DNA of 64,000 nt from assembly GCA_024637225.1 (NCBI GenBank), contig JAGXFP010000036.1, positions 1-64,000 on the forward strand, in the 5' to 3' direction. The first letter of the stretch is position 1. Each line of letters begins with the position of its first letter. The DNA is from Desulfobacterales bacterium (lineage in GTDB: Bacteria > Desulfobacterota > Desulfobulbia > Desulfobulbales > JAGXFP01). The notes under the pieces are model-generated. The model was not told the DNA's origin. It did not search any database and saw only the letters and a program-made list of their open reading frames with translations. Positions 44,159 through 54,277 of this stretch are shown here, one piece after another. A program made the position numbers and the translations under genes.

Positions 44159-46240
44159 CTAATCTTCCAAAAGCGCTTTACGGCTGAGACGAATCTTGCC
44201 GCGCTGGTCGATATTTAGAACCTTGACCTTGACGGTATCGCCTTCCTTGAGCACATCGGTGACATTCTCGACCCGTTTGGTATCAAGTTCGGAGATATGG
44301 ACCAGACCGTCGGTACCGGGCATAATTTCGACAAAGGCACCGAAATCGACGATTTTCTGGACCGTGCCGGTATAAACCTTGCCGATCTCGGCCTCCTCGG
44401 TGATCGCCTTGATCTTATCGGTAACTTCATCGCCGACCCTGCCGTCAGGGGCAAAGATACTGACCTTGCCGGAATCCTCTACGTCGATCTTGACGCCGTA
44501 TTCGGCACTGAGTCCCTTGATAACTTTGCCGCCGGGGCCGATCAGGTCGCGGATCTTGTCCGGATTGATCTGCAGGCTGAAGATTTTCGGGGCGTGCTCG
44601 GGCAGTTCCGCCCGATGGGTGCCGATGCCCTCGCTCATTTTATCGAGGATATGCAGACGACCGTCCCGGGCCTGGCTGAGGGCCTGACCCATGATCTCCT
44701 TGGAGACTCCGGCAATCTTGATGTCCATTTGCAGGGCGGTGATCCCCTCCGATGTACCGGTTACCTTGAAGTCCATATCACCGAGATGATCCTCGTCACC
44801 GAGGATATCGGAGAGCACGATGACCTTGTCATCTTCCTTGATCAGGCCCATGGCCACCCCGGCCACCGGGTTTTTGATCGGGATGCCGGCATCCATCAGG
44901 GCCATGCTGCCGCCACAGACGGTAGCCATTGAAGAGGAACCGTTCGACTCGGTAACCTCGGAAACAATCCGCAGAGTGTAAGGAAATTCCTCGCGATCGG
45001 GCAACACCGCCTTGATGGCCCGGGTTGCCAGGGCGCCGTGCCCGATGTCCCGCCGGCTGGGTCCGCGCAGAAAGCGAACTTCCCCGACGCAATAGGGGGG
45101 GAAATTGTAATGGAGCATGAAGGGATTAAAATCCATACCGTAGAGGGACTCAACCCGCTGCTCGTCCTCGCCGCTGCCCAGAGTGGCGGTGACGATGGCC
45201 TGGGTCTCCCCCCGGGTGAAGAGGGCGGAACCATGGACCATCGGCAGGGTGCCGACTTCGCAGTTGATCGGGCGAATCTCGTCCATCCGCCGCCCGTCGA
45301 TCCGGGCATTGTCCTTGACGATCCGATCGCGCATCATCTGCTTGTTGAGATCCTTGAAATGGCCCTTGATCTCGGACTCGGATTCGGGAAACTCCTCGAC
45401 CAAAGCCGCGACCACCCGCGACTGCAGCTCTTTCTGGGCCGCTCCGCGCGCCATTTTATCGACGGTGGTAATCACCTGCACCATGTCAGCGGCGGCGACT
45501 TCGGAAACCCGCTTGCGGAGCTCCTCGTTGACCGGTTTGGGCTCGACCTTCATCTTTGGCTTGCCGACCGCCTCGCGCAGCTCTTCCTGAATTTGGAGAA
45601 TCGGCTGCAGGCTCTCGTGGCCGAAGAAAATACCGGCCAGAACCTCATCCTCGGAAAGGCTGTCGGTACCGCCCTCGACCATAACCACCGCCTCTTTAGA
45701 ACCGGCGACGATCAGATCCATCCGGGAATCGACAAGTTGGTCCTGGGTGGGGTTTAAAACGTACTCCCCGTCGATATAACCGACCCTGACCCCGGCGATC
45801 GGTCCCTGGAAAGGGATGTCCGAGATGCCCAGGGCGGCGGAGGCGCCGATCATGGCCAGCATATCCGGATCGTTGAGTTTATCGGCCGAAAGAACCGTGC
45901 CGATAATCTGGGTCTCATTCTGGTAGCCTTCGGCAAACAGCGGCCGCAGCGGCCGATCGATAAACCGGCAGGTCAAAGTCTCCTTTTCGGTAGGCCGCCC
46001 GATTTCCCGGCGGAAAAAGCTGCCCGGAATGCGGCCCACCGCGTAAAAACGCTCCTGATATTCAACGGTCAAGGGCAAAAAATCTACTTTCAGATTAGGT
46101 TCCTTGGCGGCGGTAGCGGTGACCAGCACCACGGTGTCACCGTAAGTCACCACAACCGCACCTCCGGCCTGTTTAGCGATCTTACCGGTTTCGATGGCGA
46201 GTTTTCGTCCGCCTATTTCTACTTCCACTTTCTTATACAT
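44159..46240 (-). CDS. pnp: polynucleotide phosphorylase
   Basis: 693 aa. Two RNase PH domains (first near VTATAAKEPNLKVDFLPLTV, second with GSALFTRGETQAIVTATLGS and LMDAGIPIKNPVAGVAMGLI), then a KH domain (KIRDLIGPGGKVIKGLSAEY) and an S1 domain (VDFGAFVEIMPGTDGLVHIS), ending RKALLED. It degrades RNA 3'-5' with phosphate and works in the degradosome. rpsO is the preceding gene, the conserved order. AAGGAG precedes the ATG. The inverted repeat in its leader suggests the RNase III-dependent autocontrol known for this gene. Confidence 0.96.
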   Translation of the reverse strand: MYKKVEVEIGGRKLAIETGKIAKQAGGAVVVTYGDTVVLVTATAAKEPNLKVDFLPLTVEYQERFYAVGRIPGSFFRREIGRPTEKETLTCRFIDRPLRPLFAEGYQNETQIIGTVLSADKLNDPDMLAMIGASAALGISDIPFQGPIAGVRVGYIDGEYVLNPTQDQLVDSRMDLIVAGSKEAVVMVEGGTDSLSEDEVLAGIFFGHESLQPILQIQEELREAVGKPKMKVEPKPVNEELRKRVSEVAAADMVQVITTVDKMARGAAQKELQSRVVAALVEEFPESESEIKGHFKDLNKQMMRDRIVKDNARIDGRRMDEIRPINCEVGTLPMVHGSALFTRGETQAIVTATLGSGEDEQRVESLYGMDFNPFMLHYNFPPYCVGEVRFLRGPSRRDIGHGALATRAIKAVLPDREEFPYTLRIVSEVTESNGSSSMATVCGGSMALMDAGIPIKNPVAGVAMGLIKEDDKVIVLSDILGDEDHLGDMDFKVTGTSEGITALQMDIKIAGVSKEIMGQALSQARDGRLHILDKMSEGIGTHRAELPEHAPKIFSLQINPDKIRDLIGPGGKVIKGLSAEYGVKIDVEDSGKVSIFAPDGRVGDEVTDKIKAITEEAEIGKVYTGTVQKIVDFGAFVEIMPGTDGLVHISELDTKRVENVTDVLKEGDTVKVKVLNIDQRGKIRLSRKALLED

Positions 46241-46251
46241 TCAATCTCCTT

Positions 46252-46345
46252 GGCAGTTATTGGCCGGAAATAGGGCACAACGCCCGTGTTTCATTTTGAT
46301 CAGACGACCCCATTGTCACCCGATCCCACAAGCCGGCAATAACCG
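46252..46345 (-). promoter_or_regulatory. pnp leader with long-range stem
   Basis: CGGTTATTGCCGGC and CCGGCCAATAACTGCC (- strand) are complementary and about 65 bases apart, bringing the two ends of the rpsO-pnp spacer together. A similar leader stem controls pnp in E. coli through RNase III and PNPase; the same role here is inference. Confidence 0.5.
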
Positions 46346-46348
46346 TAT

Positions 46349-46618
46349 TTACTTCCTGATCCCGAGCTCGCTGATTACAGCCCGATATCTCTCAATGTCC
46401 TTTTTTTTCAGGTATTTGAGCAAACTCTTGCGTTGTCCGACCATCTTCAGAAGTCCGCGCCTTGAATGGTGGTCTTTCTTGTGGCTCTTGAAGTGATCGG
46501 TCAGATAAGTTATCCGGTTGGTGAGCAAGGCCACCTGGACCTCGGGGGAACCGGTATCTTTTTCATGTTTGCCGAATTTACCAACGATTTCTTTTTTGTT
46601 TTCTGCATTAAGTGTCAC
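46349..46618 (-). CDS. rpsO: 30S ribosomal protein S15
   Basis: 89 aa, exact family length. [20 protein letters not shown] and [20 protein letters not shown] are the 16S rRNA-binding helices, and [20 protein letters not shown] closes the domain. It binds the central domain of 16S rRNA early in assembly. Located between truB and pnp, as in most bacteria. Confidence 0.97.
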   Translation of the reverse strand: MTLNAENKKEIVGKFGKHEKDTGSPEVQVALLTNRITYLTDHFKSHKKDHHSRRGLLKMVGQRKSLLKYLKKKDIERYRAVISELGIRK

Positions 46619-46730
46619 GACTTACTTCCTCCAAAAGGATTATTTATTCAGGAAATCATAGCCTTCCAGCCATCGATTCCTACTTGCTGCACTTATATAA
46701 TGAACTTGCAAAAAGTCTCGGTCCGGTTGT

Positions 46731-46749
46731 AAAAAAATGGCGCCGCCAT
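46731..46749 (-). terminator. weak terminator after truB
   Basis: On the - strand ATGGCGGCGCCAT is followed by a run of T. The stem is only five base pairs, so some read-through into rpsO is likely. Confidence 0.45.
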
Positions 46750-46750
46750 C

Positions 46751-47500
46751 TTATTTAAGGGCAAACCGGGCCACAAGCGCCTCCACGGTTAACCTGTTGC
46801 CCAAAAGGGCCTGTCTGGCCCGGACCGGTTCGAGAAGTTCGGCGCCAGCGACTGCACCCGCGACAGAGAAAAAACCACTGCGCACCCGGCGCAAGGCGGT
46901 CAGATGGGCTCCGCAACCAAGCTTCTCGCCGATATCAGCGGCCAGGGTCCGCACATAGGTGCCCTTGCCGCAAGAGACCCTGATGGTAATCCTGTCGGAA
47001 CCGAGGCCCAGACATTCCAGGGCTGAAATCGTGATCAACCGGGGCTGGCGCTCTACCTCGATACCTTTGCGGGCATAGTGATAGAGGGGCTTGCCCTTAT
47101 GCTTCAAAGCCGAATAAATGGGCGGCATCTGAAACTGCTCCCCGAGAAAGCCGGCAAGGCAGGCCTCAACCCGGGACGGGGTAATATCTACTACCGGGCG
47201 CTCCGCAACAATCTCCCCTTCAGGGTCCTGGGTCGAAGTCTCCACGCCAAGCCGCATGGTGGCCTCATAGACCTTTTCGCCGTCCATCAACTGCGAGATC
47301 AACCTGGTGGCCGGCCGGCCGGAACAAATTACCAGAAGACCGGTCGCAAAAGGGTCAAGAGTACCGGCATGACCGGTCTTCTTGATCTTCAAGGCCCTCC
47401 GGACCAGTTGCACCATCCTAAACGACGAGGGTCCGGCCGGTTTATCAATCGTAAAAATCCCCGATTGCATGGGGCTCGTTTTTTCCTGATGTTCCGACAT
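46751..47500 (-). CDS. truB: tRNA pseudouridine(55) synthase
   Basis: 249 aa. The N-terminal FTIDKPAGPSSFRMV, the catalytic aspartate in KKTGHAGTLDPFATGLLVI, YEATMRLGVETSTQDPEGEI and RVSCGKGTYVRTLAADIGEK are the TruB motifs. It makes pseudouridine 55 in the T loop of tRNAs. A short frame (about 250 aa, without the C-terminal PUA domain of the longer E. coli type), as is usual outside the Gammaproteobacteria. Part of the rimP-nusA-infB-rbfA-truB series. Confidence 0.95.
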   Translation of the reverse strand: MSEHQEKTSPMQSGIFTIDKPAGPSSFRMVQLVRRALKIKKTGHAGTLDPFATGLLVICSGRPATRLISQLMDGEKVYEATMRLGVETSTQDPEGEIVAERPVVDITPSRVEACLAGFLGEQFQMPPIYSALKHKGKPLYHYARKGIEVERQPRLITISALECLGLGSDRITIRVSCGKGTYVRTLAADIGEKLGCGAHLTALRRVRSGFFSVAGAVAGAELLEPVRARQALLGNRLTVEALVARFALK

Positions 47501-47547
47501 GAATAAAAATCAACGCTCCAGCCGACGCCAAAGAGACATCCCCGGAC

Positions 47548-48525
47548 TCAAAGGGGAGCGACCACTTTCTGCAGTTTTTGCAATAACTCCCGGCTGACCT
47601 TAGCCCGGTCACCGTCGATAATTTTAAAACCGGCCGCGTTACGATGCCCGCCACCGCCGAATTCAGCGGCCACTGCGGCAACGTCGCAATCATCACCCTT
47701 GGAACGCAAGCTCACTGAAATGACGTTGTTTCGGGTTTCCTTGATAAAGGCGGCCACCCGTGCCGAAGCCAGGGAGCGCGGGTAATTTACAAAACTTTCC
47801 GTGTCGGCCGCCACCGTCCCGGTCTCGCTGAACATCTCCGGGGTCACGGTGATCAGGGCGATCCGGCCATCGGCGTGAACCTCCAGGGAATCAAGGACCA
47901 GCTTCAAGAGCCGCAGGCGGTTGATTGTAAAATTATCGAAAAGTCGGCCGGCGACATCCGAGGGCTTAACGCCCCGGTTGACCAATTCGGCCGCCACCCG
48001 AAAAGTATCGGAGGTGGTCGACGAGTACATAAAGGAGCCGGTATCGGAAACCATGGCGGCATACAGGCAGTAAGCTGCATCGTAGGGAATTTCCACGCCC
48101 AGGGGCACCATCAGATCGTAGACCATCTCGCCGGTGGAGGCCCGGTCAGGATCGACCCACTGAAGATCACCGAAAAGCTTGTGCCCGGCATGATGATCGA
48201 TCATGATCAGTCGCTTCGCCGTCAACAACTGCTCGGCACCCTTTCCCAAACGCTGCGCCTCCGCGCAGTCCAGGCTGACAACGCAGTCAAATCCGGAGAT
48301 ATCCGGCAGCGAGTGGCGCAGCTTCTCGCAACCCGGCAGAAAATCATAAAGATGCCCGACCTTTTCCTCGCTGTAGAAAAAGACCTCCTTGCCGAGCGTC
48401 TCCAGACATTCTCCCAAGGCAAGCTGCGAGCCCAGAGCATCGCCATCCGGATAAATATGCGAGGCAACCAGAACCCTCTTCGCCGCCCGCAGGGTACTCA
48501 GAATTTCATTCGGTACCGGAATCAT
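47548..48525 (-). CDS. nrnA: bifunctional oligoribonuclease/PAP phosphatase NrnA
   Basis: 325 aa from the ATG at 48525; a TTG four codons earlier is possible. It is a DHH/DHHA1 phosphoesterase: VASHIYPDGDALGSQLALG (DxD metal site), SLDCAEAQRLG, LIMIDHHAGHKLFGD with the DHH triad, and the DHHA1 end EFGGGGHRNAAGFKI. It degrades nano-RNA and dephosphorylates 3'-phosphoadenosine 5'-phosphate. The gene overlaps the end of rbfA by 20 bases, as in many bacteria that lack Orn. Confidence 0.93.
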   Translation of the reverse strand: MIPVPNEILSTLRAAKRVLVASHIYPDGDALGSQLALGECLETLGKEVFFYSEEKVGHLYDFLPGCEKLRHSLPDISGFDCVVSLDCAEAQRLGKGAEQLLTAKRLIMIDHHAGHKLFGDLQWVDPDRASTGEMVYDLMVPLGVEIPYDAAYCLYAAMVSDTGSFMYSSTTSDTFRVAAELVNRGVKPSDVAGRLFDNFTINRLRLLKLVLDSLEVHADGRIALITVTPEMFSETGTVAADTESFVNYPRSLASARVAAFIKETRNNVISVSLRSKGDDCDVAAVAAEFGGGGHRNAAGFKIIDGDRAKVSRELLQKLQKVVAPL

Positions 48526-48916
48526 CTTCTTCGGCAATCTCTCGGAATATTTTATCCATTTCGGCCATGCGCTCGCCGGCTAGATCGTGCTGAAACTCAA
48601 GGTTCGGCACATAGCGCATGCCCATCACCTTGGCCAGATGAGTCCGCATAAAGCCTTTGGCACTGTTCAGGCCGGCCAGCACCTCTTTGACATCCTCATC
48701 CAGGCAGCTGAAATAAATCCAGGCCCGGCGCAGATCGGGAGTAACCTTCACCTGGGTAATGGTGACATTGTAGAGTCGCGGATCCTTGATCTTCCGCATC
48801 AGCAGCAGAGCGACTTCCTGCTTGATACTGTCACCGACCCTGGCCGGTCGCCGCCCCTCCTGCCGACCGCCCAGCTCGGGGAGAGCGAACCTTGATTGTG
48901 ATTTTTTAGCGGTCAT
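48506..48916 (-). CDS. rbfA: 30S ribosome-binding factor A
   Basis: 136 aa from the ATG at 48916, just after the infB stop. The KH-like fold shows RVGDSIKQEVALLLMRKIKD, VTITQVKVTPDLRRAWIYFS, AKGFMRTHLAKVMGMRYVPN, and LEFQHDLAGERMAEMDKIF. It binds immature 30S subunits and helps process the 5' end of 16S rRNA. Position after infB is conserved. Confidence 0.95.
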   Translation of the reverse strand: MTAKKSQSRFALPELGGRQEGRRPARVGDSIKQEVALLLMRKIKDPRLYNVTITQVKVTPDLRRAWIYFSCLDEDVKEVLAGLNSAKGFMRTHLAKVMGMRYVPNLEFQHDLAGERMAEMDKIFREIAEEDDSGTE

Positions 48917-48920
48917 CTCT

Positions 48921-51647
48921 CTACAGGACCCCGGCAACCTCTTTCATAAAGAAGGCCTCGATAATATCACCGACCTTGATATCGTTATACTTTTCCAGGC
49001 TGATCCCGCACTCGAAACCGGATTTAACGTCTTTAACATCATCCTTGAAGCGCCGCAGCGAATCGATCCGGCCGGTGTAGACCACCACCCCGTCCCGAAT
49101 CAGCCGCACCTGAGCCTTCCGGTCAATATGGCCATTGGTCACATAACAACCGGCAATGGTCCCGGCCTTGGGATGGGTGAAGATATCCCGGACTTCGGCG
49201 GCACCGATTGTGTCTTCCTCGAAGGTCGGCTCCAAGAGGCCGGTCATCGCCAGGCGGATATCATCCAGGGCATGATAAATGACATCATAGAAGCGGACAT
49301 CAACATTTTCGTTCTTGGCCAGTTCCCTCGCCTTGGGTGTCGGTCTGACGTTAAAACCGAAAACAAGGGCCTGGGATGCGGCGGCCAGCAGAATGTCGGA
49401 TTCGATCACGGCGCCGGTGCCGCTGTGAATGATCTTCACCTTGACCTCGGAGGTGCTGAGATTTTCAATGGCGGTGCTGAAAGCTTCCAGGGTACCCTGG
49501 ACATCGGCCCGCAAAACGACCCGCAACTCTTTTATTTCACCCTCCTCCAGATGTTCAAAGAGGTTGTCCAGGGAGATCTTGGTGGTGGTGGCCAGTTCCT
49601 TCTCCCGATGCTTGATCTGGCGCTGACTGCTGATGGTACGGGCCATTTTCTCGTCCGGTACGACGATGAATTCATCGCCGGCCCGGGGCACTCCGCTCAG
49701 ACCGTGAATCTCGATCGGCATGGAAGGCCCGGCCGTATCGATATCCTCACCCTTGTCATTATGCATTGCCCGAACCCGGCCGTAATGCTCACCTACCACG
49801 AAGGATTCGCCAATTTTAACGGTACCCTGCTTGATCAGGATGGTCGCCACCGCACCGCGCCCCTTATGGAGATGCGCTTCAACAACCCAACCCGTGGCCT
49901 TGCGATTCGGGTCGGCTTTCAACTCCAGCATTTCGGCCTGCAAGAGGATCTGCTCCAACAACTCATCGATGCCGGTACCTTCCGTGGCCGAGGTTTCACA
50001 GTAAATAGTATGACCGCCCCACTCTTCCGGAGCAAGATCATATTCGGCTAATTCGCCCTTGACCCGGTCGGGATTGGCGTTTTCCTTGTCAATCTTGTTT
50101 ACCGCCACTACGATGGGAACCCCGGCGGCCTTGGCATGGTTGATGGCCTCGCGAGTCTGATCCATGACGCCGTCGTCGGCCGCCACCACCAGAACCACGA
50201 GATCAGTGACCTGAGCGCCCCGGGAGCGCATCTCGGTAAAGGCTTCATGGCCCGGGGTGTCAAGAAAAATCACCTCACCATGGGCCGATCTGACGTGATG
50301 GGCCCCGATATGCTGGGTTATCCCTCCCGCTTCGCCGGCAGCCACGTCGGTTTTGCGGATAGCGTCAAGGATTGAGGTCTTTCCGTGATCGACATGGCCC
50401 ATTACGGTAACCACCGGGGGCCTGGCAATTTCTTCGCCGCCGGCATAGCTTTCTTCAAGATTGATAACGCTCTGCTCCTCGGTAACCCCCTGTTCCACTT
50501 CAAAGCCGAAATCACTGGCCACAAGGGTGGCGGTATCGGCATCAAGAGTCTGGTTGACGGTGGCCATTATTCCAAGTTTCATCAGGCTGGCGATCAACTC
50601 ATTGGCCTTCACCCCCATCCGGTGGGCCAGATCACCGACCGAGATGGACTCAAAGACCTTAATCCGCTTCTTGATGGCCCTGGTCTCGGCGGCGGGCTCA
50701 TTTGCCCGCTGCTTGGTCTTCTTGCCGCCGCGCCGTCCCCGGCCACCCATGCGGAGATTACCGGCCAGACGACCGCCGAAGGCGTCAACATCTTCCATAT
50801 CGACGGCAACCCGCCCTTTTTTGTGCCCACCGGTTTTCTTGAGGCGCTCCCGGGATGGTTCCGGTGAAAATTTCACATACCGCTTGCCTTTCTTGCCGCC
50901 CTCTTCCCCCTTAAATTCGGGTTTGGCCGGAGCGGAGGTGTCAGCCCCGGGTTTACCGCCGGTTTTGGCGGGGGGCTTGCCTTTTTTATCACTTTTCTTG
51001 GGCCGCGGCGGTCTCGGCTTTTCTTCCGGGATGACGATAGCCGCCTTCTTGATTACCCTGGCCAGGCCCACCCGTTTCGGAGCGAGGGGCTCTGCCTCCT
51101 CTACCGGCTCAGCCGGGGGCGCCTCGGCCGCTTCAACCTCGCTGGGCTCCTCCACCTTTTCGGGAACGATCTCTTCCGCTACCGCTTTCTGGCCGGCCCC
51201 GCTCTTTTCTTCGGCCGCCTCAGCGGCGGCTTCCGGCGCGGGAACTTCTTCGTCACTCTCCGGTACCGGCACAGGGGCTGCCACCTCATCGGAAACCACC
51301 GGCTCCTCGGCAACTTTTTCCTTCTCCGGTTCTTTGCCGGGTACCTCAACCGCTTCGGCCGCGGGCTCGATGGGCTCCGCGATTTCCGGAGCAGGAGCGC
51401 TTTCTTCCGCCGGAACCTTTTTGGTACGCCGCCGGATTATGGTGGTCTTACCCTTGGATTGAATCCTGGTCCGCTCGGTCTTGGTCTCGATCAATCCAAG
51501 TTTCTGGCGCACTTCATCGGCATCAGCCTCCTCAAGAGAAGAACTGTGGGATTTCACATCGTAGCCCATGTCAATCAGCTTCTCCGCAAGTTCCTTGCCT
51601 TCTATTCCGGCTTCTTTCGCCAATGTATAAACTCTGACCTTAGCCAT
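48921..51647 (-). CDS. infB: translation initiation factor IF-2
   Basis: 908 aa. The N-terminal IF2_N helices ([40 protein letters not shown]) are followed by a long Ala/Glu/Pro- and Lys-rich linker (roughly 60-290), a second IF2_N module ([20 protein letters not shown]) and the GTPase domain: [16 protein letters not shown] near 415, DTPGHEAF, and [16 protein letters not shown]. Domains II-IV follow and end [15 protein letters not shown]. It brings fMet-tRNA to the 30S subunit. The long linker is typical of GC-rich proteobacteria. rbfA starts four bases after its stop. Confidence 0.97.
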   Translation of the reverse strand: MAKVRVYTLAKEAGIEGKELAEKLIDMGYDVKSHSSSLEEADADEVRQKLGLIETKTERTRIQSKGKTTIIRRRTKKVPAEESAPAPEIAEPIEPAAEAVEVPGKEPEKEKVAEEPVVSDEVAAPVPVPESDEEVPAPEAAAEAAEEKSGAGQKAVAEEIVPEKVEEPSEVEAAEAPPAEPVEEAEPLAPKRVGLARVIKKAAIVIPEEKPRPPRPKKSDKKGKPPAKTGGKPGADTSAPAKPEFKGEEGGKKGKRYVKFSPEPSRERLKKTGGHKKGRVAVDMEDVDAFGGRLAGNLRMGGRGRRGGKKTKQRANEPAAETRAIKKRIKVFESISVGDLAHRMGVKANELIASLMKLGIMATVNQTLDADTATLVASDFGFEVEQGVTEEQSVINLEESYAGGEEIARPPVVTVMGHVDHGKTSILDAIRKTDVAAGEAGGITQHIGAHHVRSAHGEVIFLDTPGHEAFTEMRSRGAQVTDLVVLVVAADDGVMDQTREAINHAKAAGVPIVVAVNKIDKENANPDRVKGELAEYDLAPEEWGGHTIYCETSATEGTGIDELLEQILLQAEMLELKADPNRKATGWVVEAHLHKGRGAVATILIKQGTVKIGESFVVGEHYGRVRAMHNDKGEDIDTAGPSMPIEIHGLSGVPRAGDEFIVVPDEKMARTISSQRQIKHREKELATTTKISLDNLFEHLEEGEIKELRVVLRADVQGTLEAFSTAIENLSTSEVKVKIIHSGTGAVIESDILLAAASQALVFGFNVRPTPKARELAKNENVDVRFYDVIYHALDDIRLAMTGLLEPTFEEDTIGAAEVRDIFTHPKAGTIAGCYVTNGHIDRKAQVRLIRDGVVVYTGRIDSLRRFKDDVKDVKSGFECGISLEKYNDIKVGDIIEAFFMKEVAGVL

Positions 51648-51742
51648 TATTCACTCCCGAACCAAACAACCCGCCTGCCTCAGACTTCCCATCAAGGTAA
51701 AGGCAGAAATTATCAGGTTAACATTCATTATCCAAAGATTAA

Positions 51743-52048
51743 TTAAAAACAATCGACGTCATCCAAGCGGCACTCATCAATCAGACGCTCAACTAAACCG
51801 CAGTCAGCCTTCCCAATCCGCAAGGCTTTCAGTATCTTGCCCTTTCGCTTGACAAAGAGCTTCAAACACGCAGCCCGCCGGCAACAATAAACGCCCCGGC
51901 CAGGCAGTTTTTTGCCGGGATCGATTTCCACCTGGCCCGTTCCGGCAACCCCGAAACGAAGCAGTTCTTTTTGCAAAAACCTTCCGCGGCAGGCAAGGCA
52001 GGTGCGAACCGGCCCCTCAGCCCGTTCAGTCAACCGCCTCAACTTCAT
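51743..52048 (-). CDS. ylxR: YlxR family (DUF448) protein
   Basis: 101 aa from the ATG at 52048, which overlaps the end of nusA by 23 bases; the upstream part of the open frame is nusA sequence in another frame. The family signature is GPVRTCLACRGRFLQKELLR, followed by LPGRGVYCCRRAACLKLFVK with two more cysteines. YlxR proteins are RNA-binding or nucleoid-associated factors between nusA and infB, of uncertain function. Confidence 0.9.
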   Translation of the reverse strand: MKLRRLTERAEGPVRTCLACRGRFLQKELLRFGVAGTGQVEIDPGKKLPGRGVYCCRRAACLKLFVKRKGKILKALRIGKADCGLVERLIDECRLDDVDCF

Positions 52049-53480
52049 CGCCGCCGCCAGCCGGTTCCGCATCCCGCAGAACAGCAAGCAGCTCATCCTT
52101 GGTCTTCTTGCTGACTCCGGTGATCCCGGCGGCGGCACACATCTCACGAAGTTCGGCATTGGTCTTACCGGCCAGATCGGCACTCTCCACGCCCTGCTCC
52201 TCCACCACGGCCTCCTGCTCTTCCTCGCCCGCTTCTTCCCTGTCGGGAGCCGGAACTTCCGCGGCCGCCTTAATCAACGATTCAGCGGTGTTTTCATCAA
52301 AGAGCTCCAACTCCATCAGCTCGGCGACACTACTTCCGGCCAGGATGGCGCTCGATGTGATATCGGCATCATAGAGTTTCTCGGCCAGTTTGTTGTCGAC
52401 ACCCTCAACGGCCAGCAGGGATTGATACTCTTCATCCAGGGACATCGCATATTTCTGTTCCCCCTTGACATCTATGTTCCAGCCCAGCAGCTTGGAGGCC
52501 AACCTGACATTCTGGCCCTGGCGACCGATAGCAAGGGACAACTGATCGTCGGGGGCCACGACCAGAAGAGTTTTCCGGGCCTCATCGACAACTACCAGGG
52601 AAATCTGGGCCGGGGCCAACGCGTTCGAAACGAAACGGGCCGGATCGGGACTCCACGGCACGATATCGATCTTCTCGCCCTGAAGCTCCTGAACCACGTT
52701 CTGGACCCTGGAGCCCTTCATGCCCACACAAGCGCCAACCGGGTCTACGTCGGATTCAGAGGAGGAAACCGCGATCTTGGCCCTTGACCCGGGCTCCCGG
52801 ACAACTCCCATTATCTTAACCACCCCTTCGGCGATCTCCGGGACCTCTTCGGCGAAGAGCTGGGCCAGAAAATCATCCACGGTTCGGCTCAGGACCAATG
52901 GAGATTCCCTGGTGGTATGCTTTACTTCCAGAAGATAGGCCCTGATCCGGTCCCCTGGGCGATAGGATCTTCTGGGCATCTGCTGGCTGGCCGGCAATAC
53001 CGCATCGGTACGGCCGAGATTGACGATGATGCTGCCCCGTTCAAAGCGCTGCACGATTCCATTGACGATTTCACCTTCCCGCCCCTTGTACATCTCGTAA
53101 ATGACATCGCTTTCGGCATCCTTCATCTTCTGGATGATGACTTGTTTAGCGGATTGAGCGGCAACCCGGCCCAGTTCGGCGACATTTTCCATCTTCGAAC
53201 CGATATCATCACCGAGCTCGACTTCAGGGTCCAGAGCCTGGGCCTCATCAAGGGAAATTTCGACCTGATCGTCCTCAACCTTATCAACGACGGTGCGAAA
53301 CTGGAATAATTCGATTTCACCAAGTTCCTCGTTGAACCTGACCTCCATATCGCGGCGCTGCCCGAATTTTTTTCTGGCCGCCTGCATTACCGCCTCTTCG
53401 AGGCTCTCGATAAGCTGGTTTTTATCAATCCCTTTATCTCTGCTGATCTGGTCAACAATTCTGCTCAACTCAGAAAACAT
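52026..53480 (-). CDS. nusA: transcription termination/antitermination factor NusA
   Basis: 484 aa. N-terminal RNAP-binding domain (MFSELSRIVDQISRDKGIDK), S1 domain (GIVQRFERGSIIVNLGRTDA), two KH domains (VGACVGMKGSRVQNVVQELQ, AIGRQGQNVRLASKLLGWNI), then a helix-hairpin-helix-like acidic repeat (LYDADITSSAILAGSSVAEL). The last 45 residues (AGKTNAELREMCAAAGITGV, SKKTKDELLAVL) resemble a Rho-N/SAP-type module, not part of standard NusA. It regulates pausing, termination and rRNA antitermination. rimP is upstream, ylxR overlaps downstream. Confidence 0.95.
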   Translation of the reverse strand: MFSELSRIVDQISRDKGIDKNQLIESLEEAVMQAARKKFGQRRDMEVRFNEELGEIELFQFRTVVDKVEDDQVEISLDEAQALDPEVELGDDIGSKMENVAELGRVAAQSAKQVIIQKMKDAESDVIYEMYKGREGEIVNGIVQRFERGSIIVNLGRTDAVLPASQQMPRRSYRPGDRIRAYLLEVKHTTRESPLVLSRTVDDFLAQLFAEEVPEIAEGVVKIMGVVREPGSRAKIAVSSSESDVDPVGACVGMKGSRVQNVVQELQGEKIDIVPWSPDPARFVSNALAPAQISLVVVDEARKTLLVVAPDDQLSLAIGRQGQNVRLASKLLGWNIDVKGEQKYAMSLDEEYQSLLAVEGVDNKLAEKLYDADITSSAILAGSSVAELMELELFDENTAESLIKAAAEVPAPDREEAGEEEQEAVVEEQGVESADLAGKTNAELREMCAAAGITGVSKKTKDELLAVLRDAEPAGGGDEVEAVD

Positions 53481-53559
53481 AATCTATCTCCAAAAAAACG
53501 TTTGTCATTCCGGATATACCCTTTCCGAAGATGCGACTCGCCTAGTAGTATAGCGAGGT

Positions 53560-54030
53560 TTAAAATTCAATTACAAGTTTTGCCTTTTTGATCGAACCAA
53601 AAGGGACCAGCTTGCGACAGCCTTCCGATTCAATGGCCACTTGACCGTTTTCGACTTCACCGATCAGGCCGACTATCGCTTCGGGCTGATCGACAAGGAC
53701 AATCCTGACCTTCTTGCCCTTGAACCTGACAAAATCCCGCTCAGTCCGTAAACGCCAGTCGAGACCGGGCGAAGTAACTTCCAGCCTGAAGGCCTGATCG
53801 ATCGGGTCCTCCACTTCAAGCAGATGGGCAACCTCGCGGCTGACTCGGGTACAATCATCAATTCCGATTCCGGATGCATGATAGATGACGATCCGTAAAA
53901 TCTGGCCATGCTGCTCCCGGTTGAACTGAACTTCTACCAGTTCATAACCGAGATCATCGACAACCGGTTCAATCAGCGCGGTAACAGCCTGCACAACCGG
54001 GTTTTGGTTATCCGTACCAAAGTCTGACAT
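53560..54030 (-). CDS. rimP: ribosome maturation factor RimP
   Basis: 156 aa. The N-terminal domain has LIEPVVDDLGYELVEVQFNR and HGQILRIVIYHASGIGIDDC. The conserved VEDPIDQAFRLEVTSPGLDW (usual form SPGLDR) leads to the Sm-like C-terminal domain (GKKVRIVLVDQPEAIVGLIG). It is needed for 30S subunit maturation. First protein gene of the nusA-infB operon, as is general; a terminator lies between it and tRNA-Gly upstream. Confidence 0.94.
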   Translation of the reverse strand: MSDFGTDNQNPVVQAVTALIEPVVDDLGYELVEVQFNREQHGQILRIVIYHASGIGIDDCTRVSREVAHLLEVEDPIDQAFRLEVTSPGLDWRLRTERDFVRFKGKKVRIVLVDQPEAIVGLIGEVENGQVAIESEGCRKLVPFGSIKKAKLVIEF

Positions 54031-54034
54031 AATA

Positions 54035-54064
54035 TAAAAAAAAAAGCGGGCAACCAGCCCACTT
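54035..54064 (-). terminator. terminator between tRNA-Gly and rimP
   Basis: On the - strand AGTGGGCTGGTTGCCCGCTT forms a 6-7 base-pair GC stem followed by ten T. It should end the tRNA-Gly transcript or attenuate read-through into rimP. Confidence 0.85.
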
Positions 54065-54201
54065 TCCCTTTACAAGAAAAGATTTTCAAACGGCCGCGCC
54101 CAAGCGCAACCAACCGCCGGCAACCGGCCGACAAAACCGGTCGTGGACAATATATCGCCCACAGCCCGGTAAACTTCGCCCGGACAACCCCGCAAAAAAG
54201 C

Positions 54202-54277
54202 TGGAGCGGGAAACGGGATTCGAACCCGCGGCACCAAGCTTGGGAAGCTTGTACTCTACCAACTGAGCTATTCCCGC
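54202..54277 (-). tRNA. tRNA-Gly (anticodon CCC)
   Basis: 76 nt on the - strand. The acceptor stem GCGGGAA pairs with TTCCCGC, followed by encoded TCCA. The D arm contains AGCTCAGTTGGTAGAG. The anticodon stem is CAAGC/GCTTG with loop TTCCCAA, giving CCC. The T loop is GGGTTCGAATCCC. Decodes GGG. 54278-54553 up to nuoN holds no gene I can support. Confidence 0.97.
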
